From: Phlebopus portentosus
Taxonomy: Eukaryota; Basidiomycota; Agaricomycetes; Boletales; Boletinellaceae
DNA length: 64,000 nucleotides
Direction of reading: 5' to 3'
Assembly: GCA_037892935.1 (NCBI GenBank)
Contig: JAYXKI010000001.1
Location: 3,038,001-3,102,000 of the forward strand
In this document: positions 12,845 to 25,181 of the stretch, in pieces
How the letters are laid out: the number at the start of each line of letters is the position of its first letter
How positions within the stretch are numbered: position 1 is the stretch's first letter
Notes under the pieces: generated by a model
The model's database searches: none
Told to the model about the DNA's origin: nothing
The model's input: only the letters and a program-made list of their open reading frames with translations
Program-made: the position numbers and the translations under genes

Positions 12845-15049
12845 ATGGGGGAGAAGAAGTCGCAAAGTATCGCGAGTATCATCCCGACGGATGTTGCCGA
12901 AGATGCATATCTCGAGAAGCTCGGCTACAAGCAAGGTATCTGATACCCAGGTGATTGTCTTTCCTGTGACGGCACTCTAATTCTAGCTTCATAGAATTGA
13001 GACGCTCGTTCAGTCTTTTGGGCATGGTCGGATTCAGCTTCAGTATTATCACTAGGTTCACCAGGCTTGACTTCTTTTATTGCTTGCTCGGGCTTACCAT
13101 CTATAATGGTTTCACTAATCTGTTTACTGATACAGTTGGACTGCTCTCGGAGGCGTCCTCATTACTGGGATTTCTGCTGGTGGACCGGCTGTCATGATCT
13201 ATTCCTGGATCGCGATCTGCGTGCTTACTCTCACTGTGGCATACTCAATGGCGGAAATATGCTCTTCTCTACCTGTTGCAGGAGGCCAATATTCTTGGGT
13301 TGCTGTATTAGCACCACCAAAGGTTAGCCAGCATTTTGAAGAGTGGTGAACATAACGAAACTCACTTATGCTGATAGATCGCGAGAGGCTCCAGCTGGGT
13401 AACAGGCTGGCTGATGATCACAGGTTAGTATTTGACAGCGTTTTTGCGCGGGACTTAGTTGTGCGACGCATTTGGTCAGGTATTCTTGCTATGGGAGCAA
13501 CGAATAACTTTGTCTGCGCGAACTTTATTCTGGGTCAAGTCAACCTGACGCATTCGGACTTTGTGATCCAACGATGGCAAACTGTACTTGTATCGTATGC
13601 TGTCGCTCTTTTCGGCATGATGGTGAATATCTGGGGTCCACATTTATTGGAGAAAATGAGCAAGGTCCGTACTATTCGTGGATTGAGATCCATGCTAAAT
13701 TGTTAGTCCAGGCTGCGATCACTTGGAATATTTCAGCATTCATCATCACCATCGTTGTTATCCTAGCGACCAACTCAAATAAGCAACCGTAAGTCGTCAT
13801 AACGAGAGAAAGTATTACTAGCTGATTCCTTTGAGCTTATAGAGCGAGCTTCGTCTTCCAGGAGTTCCAAAACTTCACCGGCTTCGGTCCTGCAATGGCT
13901 GCTATCTTGGGGGTGAGTAAACCAATTCGCAGTACCATACTCTCTGAAAATGTTGATTTGGCGTAGATCCTGCAAAGCGCTTTTGGCATGTGCTGCTACG
14001 ACGCCCCTGCTCATATGACTGAGGAGATGAAGAATGCATCTCGAGAAGCACCAAAGGCATGCATAGATGTTCGCATCCTATCGAACCCTACACTGAATAA
14101 ACATCCCAGGCAATCATAATGGCTGTATACATTGGTGCCGTAACTGGCCTTGTGTTTCTCATTTCCATCTGTTTCTGTATTGGCGACATCGATGCAACGG
14201 CATCAACTCCCACAGGCGTACCTCTCATTCAAATCTACTTTGATTCGACACAATCGGTGGTCGGGAGCTGCTTCCTTGCGTCACTCGTTGTCGTTATCGG
14301 ACTCTTCTGTGCAGCAGCTTTGCAGGTTCATTTATTTCTCTCATCCTGCACAGGAGAAACCTCAAATTGAATTTGATAGGCGGAAGGCTCGCGCAGTCTT
14401 TATGCATTCGCACGGGATCACGGTCTGCCCTTCTCTCCGCTCTGGTGCAAAGTCGAGCCCAAGCATAGGGTTCCGATCAACGCGCTTTTCCTCGCCGTGG
14501 CCGTGCAGCTCGCATTCTGCGCGATCGACTTTGGTACCACGACCGGCTTCAATACGGTCATTGCCATTGCTACTGAAGGCTTCTGTGCGTTAGTGTCGCA
14601 TCTGACGGGATACTCGCTAATGTAACCGGCAGATCTGTCTTATGTCGTGCCTCTGGGCGTCCGAATTCTGTCCAAGCTAACTGGCCACTACCAGACGCTA
14701 GAAGGACCGTATACTCTTGGAAAGTTTTCCCTGTTGTTCAATGTAATTGGATTTCTCTTCCTTCTGTTCGCTTCCATCACTTTCAACTTCCCGCAAGGTA
14801 GGAAGGATTGAAGCGCTCCACACTTAAGCTTGGCGAGCTGACCACAACCGAGTAGTGAAACCTGTTACAAAGGACAATATGAATTACACTTCAGCGGCGC
14901 TTGGAGTTATCGGACTCATTAGTCTCTTGACATGGATCACGACAGGTAGGAAGAGGTTCACTGGACCGAATATTCCTAGTGCAGGGAATACGTGCAGCGA
15001 ATCGCATGAAAAGTCCATCGGGAGCGCGGAGGTGATTGAAGCAGATTGA
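12845..15049 (+). CDS. APC-family amino acid / GABA / choline-type permease
   Basis: A polytopic plasma-membrane transporter of the amino acid-polyamine-organocation superfamily. From ATG at 12845 the N-terminus ends AYLEKLGYKQ, then ELRRSFSLLGMVGFSFSIIT opens the first membrane helix, as in fungal Uga4/Hnm1-like permeases. Further hallmarks are SAGGPAVMIYSWIAICVLTL, AYSMAEICSSLPVAGGQYSW (the conserved E-x-x-S-x-x-P-x-x-GG-x-Y element), SAFGMCCYDAPAHMTEEMKN and, late, EGPYTLGKFSLLFNVIGFLF. About twelve membrane segments across roughly eight exons. It ends with a hydrophilic tail at TGA 15047-15049. Substrate cannot be assigned from sequence; GABA, choline or other amines are possible. It converges with the methyltransferase gene only 56 bp away. 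Confidence 0.87.
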
Positions 15050-15105
15050 TGCAAATGATCTATTGTCCTATTCTTTATTCAAAATATTCATTTCTTTTAC
15101 ACCTT

Positions 15106-15993
15106 TCATTTTCGGCAAAGTACCTCGCCATGCAGCACAGTCAGCCAACCGTCCTCTTGTGCTCCCCAATTCCTCAAAGCTTCAGCATACTTTATCAGAT
15201 CGGCTTCTGTCGCAAGACCACTTTCCAAGGCATGTTGCTTGAAGGAAGACTTCAAGATGCGGTCCGCATACATGCTTGACCACCAGTCGCGATCAGCCGA
15301 CGTGTTGTAGCACCAGACACTTGCGGTCGATTTTATTTGATCGCGTAGAAATCCCACTTGTAAGGACCACGAAAGAAGACGTCGACCAGCGTGAGGTTCT
15401 CCGCCTTTGAGACGGGCAAGCTGAGTGTAGAATGTCATCCATTTCCCGATGAGTCCATCTGGATCGGGGTAGTAGATTATATTTTCCACTTCACCCTCGC
15501 GAGCAGCCACCGTCCCGCCTGGCTTCGTTACTCGGCGCATCTCACGCAGAGCCTGAATTGGATCCGCAAGATGTTGAAGGACCTGATGAACATGCACAAC
15601 GTCGAACGTGTCATCCGGAAAGTCCAATGCAAAGATGTTCCCGACGTTAAATTCGATGTTCGTAAGGCCACGTTCAGCTGCAAATGAACGAGCTTTATCG
15701 AGAACTTCTGGTTCTGGTTCGATGCCAATGATGTGCCCCTGAGGAGCGAGGGCAGCAAGGTCTGCAGTGATTGTTCCTGGTCCGCAACCTATGTCGAGGA
15801 TTCGCGCATCTGGCTTGATTACGCCCGAATTCACGAGATATGCAGCCGAATTGGCAGCGGTGCGTGAGCTATGGCTGCGCAGAACAGGTTCGCTATGATC
15901 CTGCGATACATGATAAGTCATCCAGTGCTTTTCGCTAGAAATCGATCCCGGAAGCACGCTCACAGCAATATACACGGAAGGTATATCGGTCAT
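15106..15993 (-). CDS. Class I SAM-dependent methyltransferase, UbiE-like
   Basis: A single-exon gene of 295 residues. Motif I is ARILDIGCGPGTITADLA (SAM binding), followed by GIEPEPEVLDKA (acidic loop binding the ribose), FDVVHVHQVLQHLADP (motif IV) and MRRVTKPGGTVAAREGE (motif post-IV). This is the canonical layout of the UbiE/COQ5-like methyltransferase_11 group; the methyl acceptor cannot be inferred. Length is normal, so it appears intact. It is unusual here in having no introns, which is common for small fungal methyltransferases. It shares no obvious pathway with its neighbours. Confidence 0.88.
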   Translation of the reverse strand: MTDIPSVYIAVSVLPGSISSEKHWMTYHVSQDHSEPVLRSHSSRTAANSAAYLVNSGVIKPDARILDIGCGPGTITADLAALAPQGHIIGIEPEPEVLDKARSFAAERGLTNIEFNVGNIFALDFPDDTFDVVHVHQVLQHLADPIQALREMRRVTKPGGTVAAREGEVENIIYYPDPDGLIGKWMTFYTQLARLKGGEPHAGRRLLSWSLQVGFLRDQIKSTASVWCYNTSADRDWWSSMYADRILKSSFKQHALESGLATEADLIKYAEALRNWGAQEDGWLTVLHGEVLCRK

Positions 15994-16324
15994 TCTTGTC
16001 GTATTCCACTTCGCTTGCGTGTTGTTGGTCCGTCTCGACTCTCCTTAACGTACGCATATATATGCGGAGGTAATCTGAGTGACTGAGTCAGATCGAGCTA
16101 TGAATGACCGATCCCGATAGCAACGGAAGAATATAAATGACATCCGTCCAAAAATATCTTGCCGAGTCCCAGAAAGTTTAAATGCATCGATACATATTTA
16201 TATTTTATTGTTATTTTGACAGGAATACAATACAACAACACAAAGTACCCGAATGTAGAGACCTTCCAAAACCTCACAAAAGAGCTAAACGATTGCATTG
16301 ACAAATCTTATCCGTCATGGTTTT
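15994..16324. other. Intergenic
   Basis: A 331-bp AT-richer gap with the methyltransferase promoter and the oxygenase 3' end. Nothing else recognised. Confidence 0.4.
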
Positions 16325-17848
16325 TCAAGCCATCAAAGCAATATGCCTGAGCTCACTGGGTTCATGGTCAGAATAAGACTGATGAGATGCGAAGGAGCTT
16401 GCGTACTTCTGGACCTGCTGGCCAACTTTAATTGCTGGATAATCGGTCTGCTCTATGACGTAGTCGGGATAAATGGACTCTCCTCTCAACACCCTGGCAC
16501 GTTCAGCAAGTAGAGCGATCGGAGCAAGGTCGTAGTCGGATGAAAGGTGATAGAAGAAAGTGCTCGAGATCCGTATGAGTGGACGATCTGGATGAGTCTC
16601 CTTTCTACGTTCAATAGCCTGAGGAAAGAGTTAGAAACGAGAACTCGAGTCATCCGAAAGGAACATAAATCACCTCAAGTGTACTTTCATTGACTACGAC
16701 CTCATGATATCCCGCTTTGATGAGTCCACCACTTATGTGCTCAAGTTGTTTACCGGCTTGTACAAGTAGGTAGCGACCAATTGGTGGGAACTTCACTGGT
16801 ATACGTTTCCCTGTGTTCCGCGCCCATATGTTCAAGCCTGGATAGCGAGATCTGCCGTGAATGGTCAAGAAGTTGAGGTCTGTGTGGAATCCTGCGAGAA
16901 TTGTGCTAGATTGTTTAGTAAGTTAGCGATAATGATTTAGAAGAATAGCAAGTCTGTGCACGTACTCCTTTCCCCCGTATTTCTTAAGATCCGATGCCGT
17001 AGGGGCAAGAAGATGTGGTCTATCGTCGAGATCAACAACATGAATTCGGGAATAGACTGATTTTTACAGACCCATATCGACTTGCATCAAGGAATGTTCC
17101 TCCCGGAAGCCCTAGACCCATTGCAGTCATTTCTGCAACTCCCTTCACTCTGCAATATTTGCACGCTATGTGAGATCTCGGTTGATGAATCGATCGTAGA
17201 AATGAACGCACGCAGTCTTCATAGAATTGCCCCACTTTTCTAACGTCGGTACCCATCTGGTCCTTATGCCTTCATCTTCTGGTACGACATTTGGAGCGTT
17301 CAGGGACGGGAATTTCGTTTCATAGGGCGGCACCTCGCCCATCTTCCAGAAGAAGCGGCATTTAGGGTCAGGCTGATGTCCAGTTATATCCAGCGGTCGC
17401 TCAGCGGGATCGAGCCGGGCGATAACTTGGAGGCATGGTTCATCGACAGCGCATTTGGGCTTTTCCGTGTTCTCAAGCGTGACACCGACTTGATAGCTCA
17501 GTTGGGGACGTTCGTCCTTCTTTAGGGCTGCCTCGGGTTGGGCAAAGTAGTCTTCCATGAGATCGAGGAAGTTGTCTGGAATGGCATTTTGTGAGATAGA
17601 GACGACGTTGATAAGGGAGATACCACAAACTATTGTCATCTTCCGAGACTCTGGAGTCTTCAACCAGGAGAGCGCCGTATGCGATCAGAGCCTCAGCAGC
17701 CTGCGCGAGATCAGCGCAAGTGAGAATGATGCAAATGCCTTGGGCGACACTAGGATACCTTTTTGCACTCTGCAACGACTGCCGGAGAGTCTTGAGGCTT
17801 TGCCCTGAAGAGGTCAAGACTGACGATGGGAAGCGCGATAGAAGACAT
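16325..17848 (-). CDS. 2-oxoglutarate/Fe(II)-dependent oxygenase-like protein (isopenicillin N synthase-like fold)
   Basis: The protein starts MSSIALPIVSLDLFRAKP at 17848, which resembles the IPNS-type N-terminal segment (IPxIDLxxF). Later it shows AAEALIAYGALLVEDSRV, as in DIOX_N proteins where a residue run leads to the small-molecule fold. The iron-binding H-x-D is in GFHTDLNFLTIHGRSRYPG and a distal histidine lies in AGKQLEHISGGLIKAGYHEV; an arginine for the co-substrate could be that of PLIRISSTFFYHL. Seven or so exons encode about 440 residues. The end at 16325 (stop after HIALMA) follows the last splice. Fungal members of this type are widespread but mostly uncharacterised, so no substrate is proposed. 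It is divergent to Ubc12 across 369 bp. Confidence 0.8.
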
Positions 17849-18217
17849 GATAAGAACAAGAAAGAAGTCGTCCTGCACATGAACTTGGCCTATGGGACTT
17901 GATATCTTGGGCGAGATCAGTCATATGAACATCAGCCAGTCAAAAAGTACTGCATTGAATATTCCTCAAGAATACAATACGGTTGAGCACATCGCCACGG
18001 CACACGTCGCTTGCTTGAGAATGGAATGAATGAAGAAGCTGGCGCTGAGGTATGAGTCGTGGCGAAGTGTTGACTCAGACGAGCTAGGCACAAAGCTGTA
18101 CGCGCGACCTCTTCCCTTCACCACCACTAGCCCATAACCTCCTTTACACTTCACGCATAGATTTATTTTCTCGGCTTTCCCCAACGCACGCAATTAGATT
18201 TCCTTGGCTGAATAACA
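17849..18217. other. Divergent promoter region, oxygenase and Ubc12
   Basis: A 369-bp spacer. Short antisense open frames only. Confidence 0.4.
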
Positions 18218-19070
18218 ATGCTGAATGTGTGTCATGTCGCACCAAATACTTGCTCCGACTTCACCATTTCATCCTTGTCTTTGTCTTTCTCTGATTCATT
18301 GATTGCACAGATTTGGAGTGTCAAGAAGAAACAGCAGAAGGAAGCCTCTGTTCCGAAGGCCACTAAGAGTTCTCCAGCTCGAATTCGAATCCAGAAAGGT
18401 ATCCAACTGCCACTTCCTACCCCTTCGGGTTGATGACTGAATCGACTACGTCGGTATAGATGTGTCGGAGTTGGAGGAATACTCTACAATGAAAACGGTC
18501 GGGCTGGAAGAAGATCCTCAGAACTTTACTTTGGAGATCAGCCCCGATGAAGGTACGGATCTCGTATTTTACAGTTATTACCTGAGCTCGACATATTTTA
18601 TTCTGCAGGAATGTACAAAGGCGGCACGTTTAAATTCCGATTCAAGATCCCCGATGCCTACCCGCATGAACCGCCGGCCGTAAATTGCATGCAGAGAGTG
18701 AGTAATCTGTTAGACCACTTCATCCTACAGAATGTAAGCGTGACGGCATTTCAGATATACCATCCCAACATCAATCCTAGTGGGGAAGTCTGCCTCAACA
18801 TCCTTCGACCTGATTGGAAGCCCGTTCTCAGTCTCAGTTCAGTTTTCGTCGGTCTCCAATATCTGTTCTTAGAGCCTAACGCAGATGATCCTCTCAACAA
18901 AGGTAAGTTACGCGTTATGGCTCGTTTCATGGACGAACGACACTGATTTCTTGCACGCAGAGGCGGCCGAGGTATTACGTCGAAACAGAGCTCAGTTCAT
19001 CCAGAATGTGAATGCTTCTATGGCCGGGGGATCAATTGATGGTGTCGGATTTGATGATGTTCGAGTATGA
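18218..19070 (+). CDS. UBC12: NEDD8-conjugating enzyme E2 (Ubc12)
   Basis: This E2 enzyme passes NEDD8/Rub1 to cullins, activating SCF-type ubiquitin ligases. ATG at 18218 followed by a phase-0 intron gives MLNIWSVKKKQQK, matching the Ubc12-specific N-terminal docking extension (M-I/L-x-I/L-W/F-S-L/V-K-K-x-Q). Then come ARIRIQKDVSELEE, PDEGMYKGGTFKFRFKIP and YPHEPPAVNCMQR. The HPN box and active-site cysteine are in IYHPNINPSGEVCLNILRPD, followed by WKPVLSLSSVFVGLQYLFLE and DDPLNKEAAEVLRRN. About 180 residues, as expected. Five introns; note the first intron length keeps the frame open, so unspliced reading would add a spurious 19-residue insert. Confidence 0.95.
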
Positions 19071-19187
19071 GCCTGTATTCATGGACATGGAATGTTATCA
19101 CAAACGATAGAGTATCGATTTGTTGGATCATCTCTAGTTCTACATATATCCCTGCCGACTGCAATATTGGAACTGCGTCAAGACCAT

Positions 19188-19747
19188 TCAGCTCCCTCGG
19201 TACGTCGTGTACGAATACGGGTTAAGTAGAAGAGGTATATGGTAATGCTGAGTCGGGTCTTTCACCTCGAAGGTAACCTGGATGTTTAATCAGTACCCTT
19301 CCAGGGTAAATATACACCATACTGGCTGTACCTCGACCCATGGGTAGAAGCATTCTCTCTTCGTTTCCCCGAAGTATTCTTTGGTTTGAAATACAATCTT
19401 GTAGAGTCCGGAACGTAGAACTGCGAGGTGCTCGACAGATTCACGAGTGGCGGTGAGCAGATCTAAGCATCGGCCGTCATCGTTCGTCACTCTGACGGAT
19501 ACATGTTAGTGCCTGGTACAAACCAGATGAAGAGTCACGTACCCGTGGGCGATTGGTTCAAACGCAAAGACCTCTCCATTAGGTGAATCAGATATCTTTC
19601 GATGTTTCTGGAGCTGGACCTTAACGCCACGAGCGGGCTTGCCAATGGAAGAATCAAGAACTAAAATATAGGATGATCAACGTCCTTTTGGATCTATCAG
19701 GATAAGTACCTACCATGGCAGGTCACTGGGGACTTGTCGCTGGACAT
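19188..19747 (-). CDS. 5-hydroxyisourate hydrolase (transthyretin-like, purine degradation)
   Basis: The enzyme hydrolyses 5-hydroxyisourate after urate oxidase in purine breakdown. It starts MSSDKSPVTCHVLDSSIGKP at 19747 (spliced across one intron inside the CHV codons), continues ARGVKVQLQKH, NDDGRCLDLL and GLYKIVFQTKEYFGETKREC, and after the last intron ends HYHIPLLLNPYSYTTYRGS. The four family residues are visible: His in CHVLD, Arg in DDGR, His in YHIPLLL, and the terminal Y-R-G-S. Length about 130 residues is normal. Without removing the last intron the reading frame stops early at GY, which would hide the YRGS terminus. It is convergent with Ubc12 and divergent from the PABA synthase gene. 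Confidence 0.95.
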
Positions 19748-19999
19748 GATAGATGTTTGAGTTCAAGCTGTTGTAAACGCGCTCCGGGATGAAATGATTG
19801 TATGCGCCATTGAATTGACTCTCGTCGATCGCTTCGGCGTATGCCGCAGATTGCTTCTGAAAAAGATTTTCCAAGTAGTACATAATTTCTTCCTTCTCCA
19901 TTTTACCCAAACGCTTCGTTATGTCCTCCTTCTAATAAGAACCTCGTTCATCTCACGAACAACTCTCCCTTCCCCATCGCGTCTCTGACTCCTTAATTT

Positions 20000-22348
20000 A
20001 TGGACTCGTCCCAGGATACAGCAAAACTTCTGGTTATAGATTCTTATGACTCTTTCACGAACAAGTCAGTACTTCGCACCTAGAAAACCAAACTGCTAAC
20101 AGTAGCGATCGTTCATACGCAGTCTTGCATGCCTGATTAAGAGAGCGTTACCATCTTCCTTAATCTACATCATCAAGAACGATGAATTGGATTTCAACAA
20201 TCTAAAACAATTCTTGCCGTACTTCTCGGCAGTGGTGGTTGGACCCGGTCCTGGCTCACCTGCCACACCCTCCGATGTTGGCGTTGTGAGCGATCTCTGG
20301 GGAATAAGCGAAAAACTCCAGCTTCCGATTCTCGGTGTCTGCCTTGGTCTTGAGAGCCTTGGGATCGCTTTCGGCGCGACTGTACGGAGACTCAAGGTTG
20401 TGAAGCATGGTCAGATTTCACGGATCAGCCACAATGGAGATGCTCTATTTGAGCACATCCCGCAGGACTCATTGGTGGTTCGGTATCACTCCCTTTGCGT
20501 CGATCTGGACAGATCTTCCAAGTTGGCTGAGATGGCTTGGGCAGATGACGGAGAAGAAAATGGGCGGGTAGTAATGGGCCTCAAGCATCGAATCAAGCCG
20601 TTCTATGCCGTGCAATATCACCCCGAGTCCGTTTGCACAGATGCGAGTGGCATCCAGGTGGTTCGAAACTTTTGGCGAATTGCCTGCGATTGGTCTTCCA
20701 AGAACAGACGTATCATTAAATCATGGGGTGATAGGGCTGAAAAACAATTCTCAGTCAATTCTTGGCCGCCTCAGAGAGTTTTCAACCCAGCGCAGTTAGA
20801 GTTCAGTCCGCAGCGAGTTATCTCCTCGAAGCTCTCCCTTCCTCAGCTTCGCGCAGCTCAGATTTGTGAGATATTAGGAGTATATAAGGCGAACACAGAT
20901 TTCGTTCTTTTGGATTCTGCAGCCCAGCCCGGATCACATTCGATCATAGGATGTATTCACCCTAACTCACTGAAGATCCAATATTTCGTGGGAGATGACT
21001 ATGCTACCTTGATCGAAGGAAAGCAGCGTACGACTTGCGCTTTGGGTTCTTCGGATATATGGACATGGTTGGCATCTTTCATGAGGACAAAGAAAGCGAT
21101 GGGTGGAGATCCGAGCATTCCCTTTTGGGGTGGACTCATTGGGTATATGAGCTACGAGCTCGGTGTAGAGACTTTGCAATGTGACATTCGTCATCGTGAG
21201 CGACGACGTTTTCCGGATGTCAATTTGGTATTTATCGAGCGAAGCTTGGTTCTTCACACGAAGACAGGGGAAGTCACTTTGCAATCACTTTTGCCGAAGG
21301 ACGACGACTGGTTTGCCTTCACGGCGTCTGCTCTGAAGCGTGCCGCGACTGGGGAAGAGAACTCGCGACGGCTTCAGGCTCCAAAGCGTCCTTTGTCTGC
21401 GTCGGAGGCGAAGGTGATTTACCCTGACAAAGTAAGGTATATTTCGAGGATAAAGGAAGCTCAGGGGTTTCTTTTCGCTGGAGAGTCGTACGAATTATGC
21501 CTTACCGCACGGACTAAATTGCTTGTCCCAAAGAGTCCTGCTCCATCTTCACAATCTTCTTGGGAAATTTACAAGAAGCTTCAATCAGCAAATCCAGCAC
21601 CTTATGCTGCATATATCCGCCTTCATCCGACCATACTCATATCCTCCTCGCCGGAACGATTCTTATGTTACTCTCGACCACCTTCGCAGTGCTTCCAGCT
21701 TCGTCCGATCAAAGGTACGGTCAAGAAAGGCAATGGGATGACCCGTGCACTCGCAGAGGAAATCCTCAGCAGTCCCAAAGAGATCGGTGAAAATCTGATG
21801 ATCGTCGATCTTATTCGCCATGATTTACATGGAGTCGTTGGCACGAACGTCGACGTTCGCAAGTTCTGCGGCATCGAGGAATATGAAACTGTCTGGCAGC
21901 TCGTTAGCGTTGTTGAAGGTTCTGTTGAGCCTTCTTCCGAAGCGTTCACGACGATGATTCTCCTATTGGTGTGGCTGATTTGGGCTGGAATGTTCTCCAC
22001 AAGACGTTGCCACCTGGTAGTATGACTGGTGCTCCGAAGAAGCGCAGCGTGCAGATTTTGCAAGACCTTGAAGACGAAAGACGCGAAATCTATTCTGGCG
22101 TTGCTGGTTACTGGTGCGTTGGAGGTGGAGGAGATTGGTCCGTCATCATACGTAGCTGCTTTAAACATGAGGTGGGCCCTGGTTGGACGTCGATGGTGCA
22201 AGAAGATACGGAGGGGAATGCCAATTACGATGAGTGGCTTGTCGGAGCCGGGGGAGCTATCACCGCGTTATCGGATCCGGAGGCCGAGTGGGACGAGATG
22301 GTTACGAAACTGCAGAGTGTTCTGAGGGCGTTCCGAACGGATGATTGA
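20000..22348 (+). CDS. Bifunctional para-aminobenzoate (4-amino-4-deoxychorismate) synthase, apparent frameshift
   Basis: The fused fungal enzyme makes 4-amino-4-deoxychorismate for folate synthesis. The N-terminal glutamine amidotransferase half starts MDSSQDTAKLLVIDSYDSFT, with VVVGPGPGSP, the nucleophile cysteine in ILGVCLGLESLG, and the His-Glu pair in AVQYHPESVC. The second half is the chorismate-binding domain: FWGGLIGYMSYELGVE, ESYELCLTARTK, FQLRPIKGTVKKG, GENLMIVDLIRHDLHG, SMTGAPKKRSVQIL and SGVAGYWCVGGGG. One intron follows the first exon. At about 21,957-21,961 the frame shifts by one base between SSEAFTTM and IGVADLGW; no plausible intron spans it. Everything on both sides is conserved-looking, so either the sequence has a one-base error or this allele makes a protein lacking the last 120 residues. 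Confidence 0.9.
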
Positions 22349-22868
22349 AGTTTACTCGAGTCCGTTTCTGTTTTGTTTACTTGCATTTTTTTCTCCTGTC
22401 GGTTTCATTTTTCCCCTTCTTCCGCCGCTGAGCATTCATCTGCTAGAGGTGTATATTTTTATTTCCTTTGCATTTGCACTCAACGTGCCTTTCCTTCATT
22501 TCTGAAATTTAATGCGTAGGATTGAAGCTAGAAGTATATAGCTTGGTAAGTGCGGCCCGTGCTCGCTGTTCACGTGTGCATTACTGATCATCGTTCAGTG
22601 AAATAGCAAATCTTCCGGTAATACAGTGTATGATCGTACTGTGTTTCGGCTCGCAATGTGCTCACCAATATGTCCGGCCCGCTTGCGAAAGTCGGTCATT
22701 TCGATATTCTTTCTGAAGGACATCCGGCTGTTTCGAATTGAAGCAGGAAGCTCTCAAGCACATGGGCTCGGATGCTACACGCGCGCGTGATGACCTGGGT
22801 GTTTCTGGGTTGCTTCATTGTTATAAAGCTCGGGTTCTGTTTTCCGCTGAACTCCGCGCATCGTGATA
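22349..22868. other. Intergenic
   Basis: A 520-bp gap with T-rich sequence just after the PABA synthase stop, plausible 3' UTR, and the promoter of the GH28 gene. No gene seen. Confidence 0.4.
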
Positions 22869-25181
22869 ATGTGGTCTCTCTTTGCGACCCTGCTGGCGAA
22901 TTCTGTTCTCGCCGCGGCGTGGTCGACCTTTGTTGTTCCACATACAGATGGAGCTGACGATACGCCTGGTTTGTTAGCCGCCGTGGCGAACTATAACACA
23001 AATTCTACTATTCTCTTTGAGAAAGGCATTACTTACAATATCTTTTCTCCTATAACTTTTCCGAAGCTCACGAACGTCGAGGTTAGCATCCAGGGTAACC
23101 TCACCTATCCGACAAATATCTCTTCTATACAAGGTACGTTGGTGCATCTCCCCCTGTTATTCTGGAAGTGACAATTAAATTTTGAATTTACATTTAGCTG
23201 CCGTCACGTTATCGGTACGTTGTTGATCTGAAGCTTGTCCTCTCATGAGAAGCTTATAAGTTTTTCCACTACATCTTTCCAGAGTTATTCAGGCTCGTGG
23301 TTAGTATTTGCTCGGTCATCTTTTTTTCAGCACCTTTGTTATCGATTCAACTTTAGGATCGCCTTTTCTGGAGGGACGAATATTACGCTCCGTGGTTCTA
23401 TGGATCCGCAATGGGGTTGGATTGACGGACATGGCCAGGCGGTGCGTAAAGACATGACAACGTTAGACACCAATTTTATATGTTCCAGTGGTGGGATGCT
23501 ATGAACCAAGAAAATCGACCTCACGGCATTGCGTTCAGTAAGATTGCAGGTGGGGTGATTAGGGATGTGAAGCTGTGGAAGGTAATGGATTCCATTACGA
23601 TTGTCACCATACTTTAAAGTGTGATTTTTCCGCTCTAGCCCATTGCTTGGAACTTTGCGACGAGCGGTTCCAGCGGCATCCATGCTTTCAACAATAAGAT
23701 CTTGGCCATTTCGGATAACGATGTGAGTTCTCACCATGCAACTTTTATAAGACTTTACGAGCATTTTCTTTCGTGCAGGCATTCCCATTTAATACGTGAG
23801 CTATGCCAAAATTAAAGGTTTGCACACGTGTCGTCATAACATATTTTAGTGACGGATTCTCGGCGGGAGGAACAAACTTACTTTTCGAATCGAATTACAT
23901 CGTAAACGGCGATGACTGCCTGACGATCGGGAGTGGGGCAAAGAATATAATCTTCAGGTACGTTTTACTGGCATAGTTCAAGCTATAAATATTCATCAAC
24001 ACCAGAAATACGCACTGTGCCGTTATCAACTTGACGCTTTAATATTTAAATTCAAAGCTCATCATCTGACAGGTGAAGGTGGCCATGGATTATCCATTGG
24101 GTCTCTCGGAAAAGGTGGTTCCGTCGCTGACGTGCAAAACGTCCTGTATGCCCTCTCCTTCGTGAGTAATGCTCACGGCTGACTTGTAGGTTAATCGCAG
24201 TATCGAGAATAATTTTATGGTAAGCACATACCTATCTTTAGGAACATGCAATAAACTAATGTTTGACGCAGAAAAATGCTCTATACGGAGCGCGCTTCAA
24301 GAGCTGGACTGGAGGAAATGGTCTTGCTCGAAAGTATATCGCGTCTCTGATGTCCAGACACTTTGCTAATAATCACTTTAGCATTACTTGGAAGAATATT
24401 GCTTTCGAGAATGTAGTCTTTCCGGTAAGCAGGAAGTGTGAATACCGGTCAAGTGCGCTAATAGATAAATCGTCAGGTCTATGTGACTCAAAAGTAAGTC
24501 TTTTGAATTCTGCCGTGGGCTTCCTCGACTTACATAGCTGTTACTTTGCAAGTTACTGGGATCAAAACGTACGTAACGGTTGTCCGGAGCGCTTGCTCCT
24601 TGGGTTCACAAGCAAATGCATAGCTTGGTCCTGCACCGAACGCCTCTTCGACCAATAATACTCATATCGCCGACTTCTTGTTTGAGAATTTCTCTGGGAC
24701 AATTAACGAGTTGAGAAGGCGAAGTGTAACATGTCTTTTAGACTATTGACAAGGCTCATGCACAGTCGAGCAAATTATATTGAGGGTTCATGTATCTCGG
24801 ATCCATGCTGGTATGCGGTCCCAGGTGCTACTGGGAAAGAGGTGTGTTCTACCTACGAACTCCGTGACCTGCGATCGTCTAGGTTGATGTTTGTTTCAGG
24901 TAATCATCTTTGATCTTTATCCCAATACCAGTGAGAAGCTACCTTATTGTTCAAAACAAGTGGTACGCGCGTTGCTCATATGGCTTGCTAGCGACAAATA
25001 TAGTTGCGAAGGATATTTTCGCAAGGACTGAATCTGATGCTCCGGTTGCAGTAATGTGTGATCCCGATACGGTAAGGACCTTACTCCGGCCGCTGGGATC
25101 GATGTGCAACTCAATTTTGTTTGACAGGTAACGAATGATGTTGGTTTTGTCTGTCACGATGGCACCTTTCGACCCCACTAA
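22869..25181 (+). CDS. Secreted glycoside hydrolase family 28 (polygalacturonase-type pectinase)
   Basis: A cell-wall degrading enzyme that hydrolyses pectin backbone. The ATG at 22869 gives a signal peptide (MWSLFATLLANSVLAAA). The GH28 active-site motifs are all recoverable after splicing: the N-T-D in FPFNTDGFSAGGTNLLFES, the double aspartate in VNGDDCLTIGSG, the histidine in GEGGHGLSIGSLGKGG, and an R-F-K in GARFKSWTGGNG (family R-I/V-K). A run of at least twelve short exons ends DVGFVCHDGTFRPH at TAA 25179-25181. About 420 residues, the usual size. The WGWIDGHGQAWWDAM segment and single lysine motif suggest an exo- or rhamnogalacturonase-like member, but this is not certain. Typical of plant-litter or wood-associated agaricomycetes. 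Confidence 0.87.

Noticed and set aside
19710..19910. An open frame proposed as an N-terminal extension of the isourate hydrolase.
   Set aside because: The family start MSSDKSPVTCHVLD is in another frame, 19747; the extension does not join in frame.
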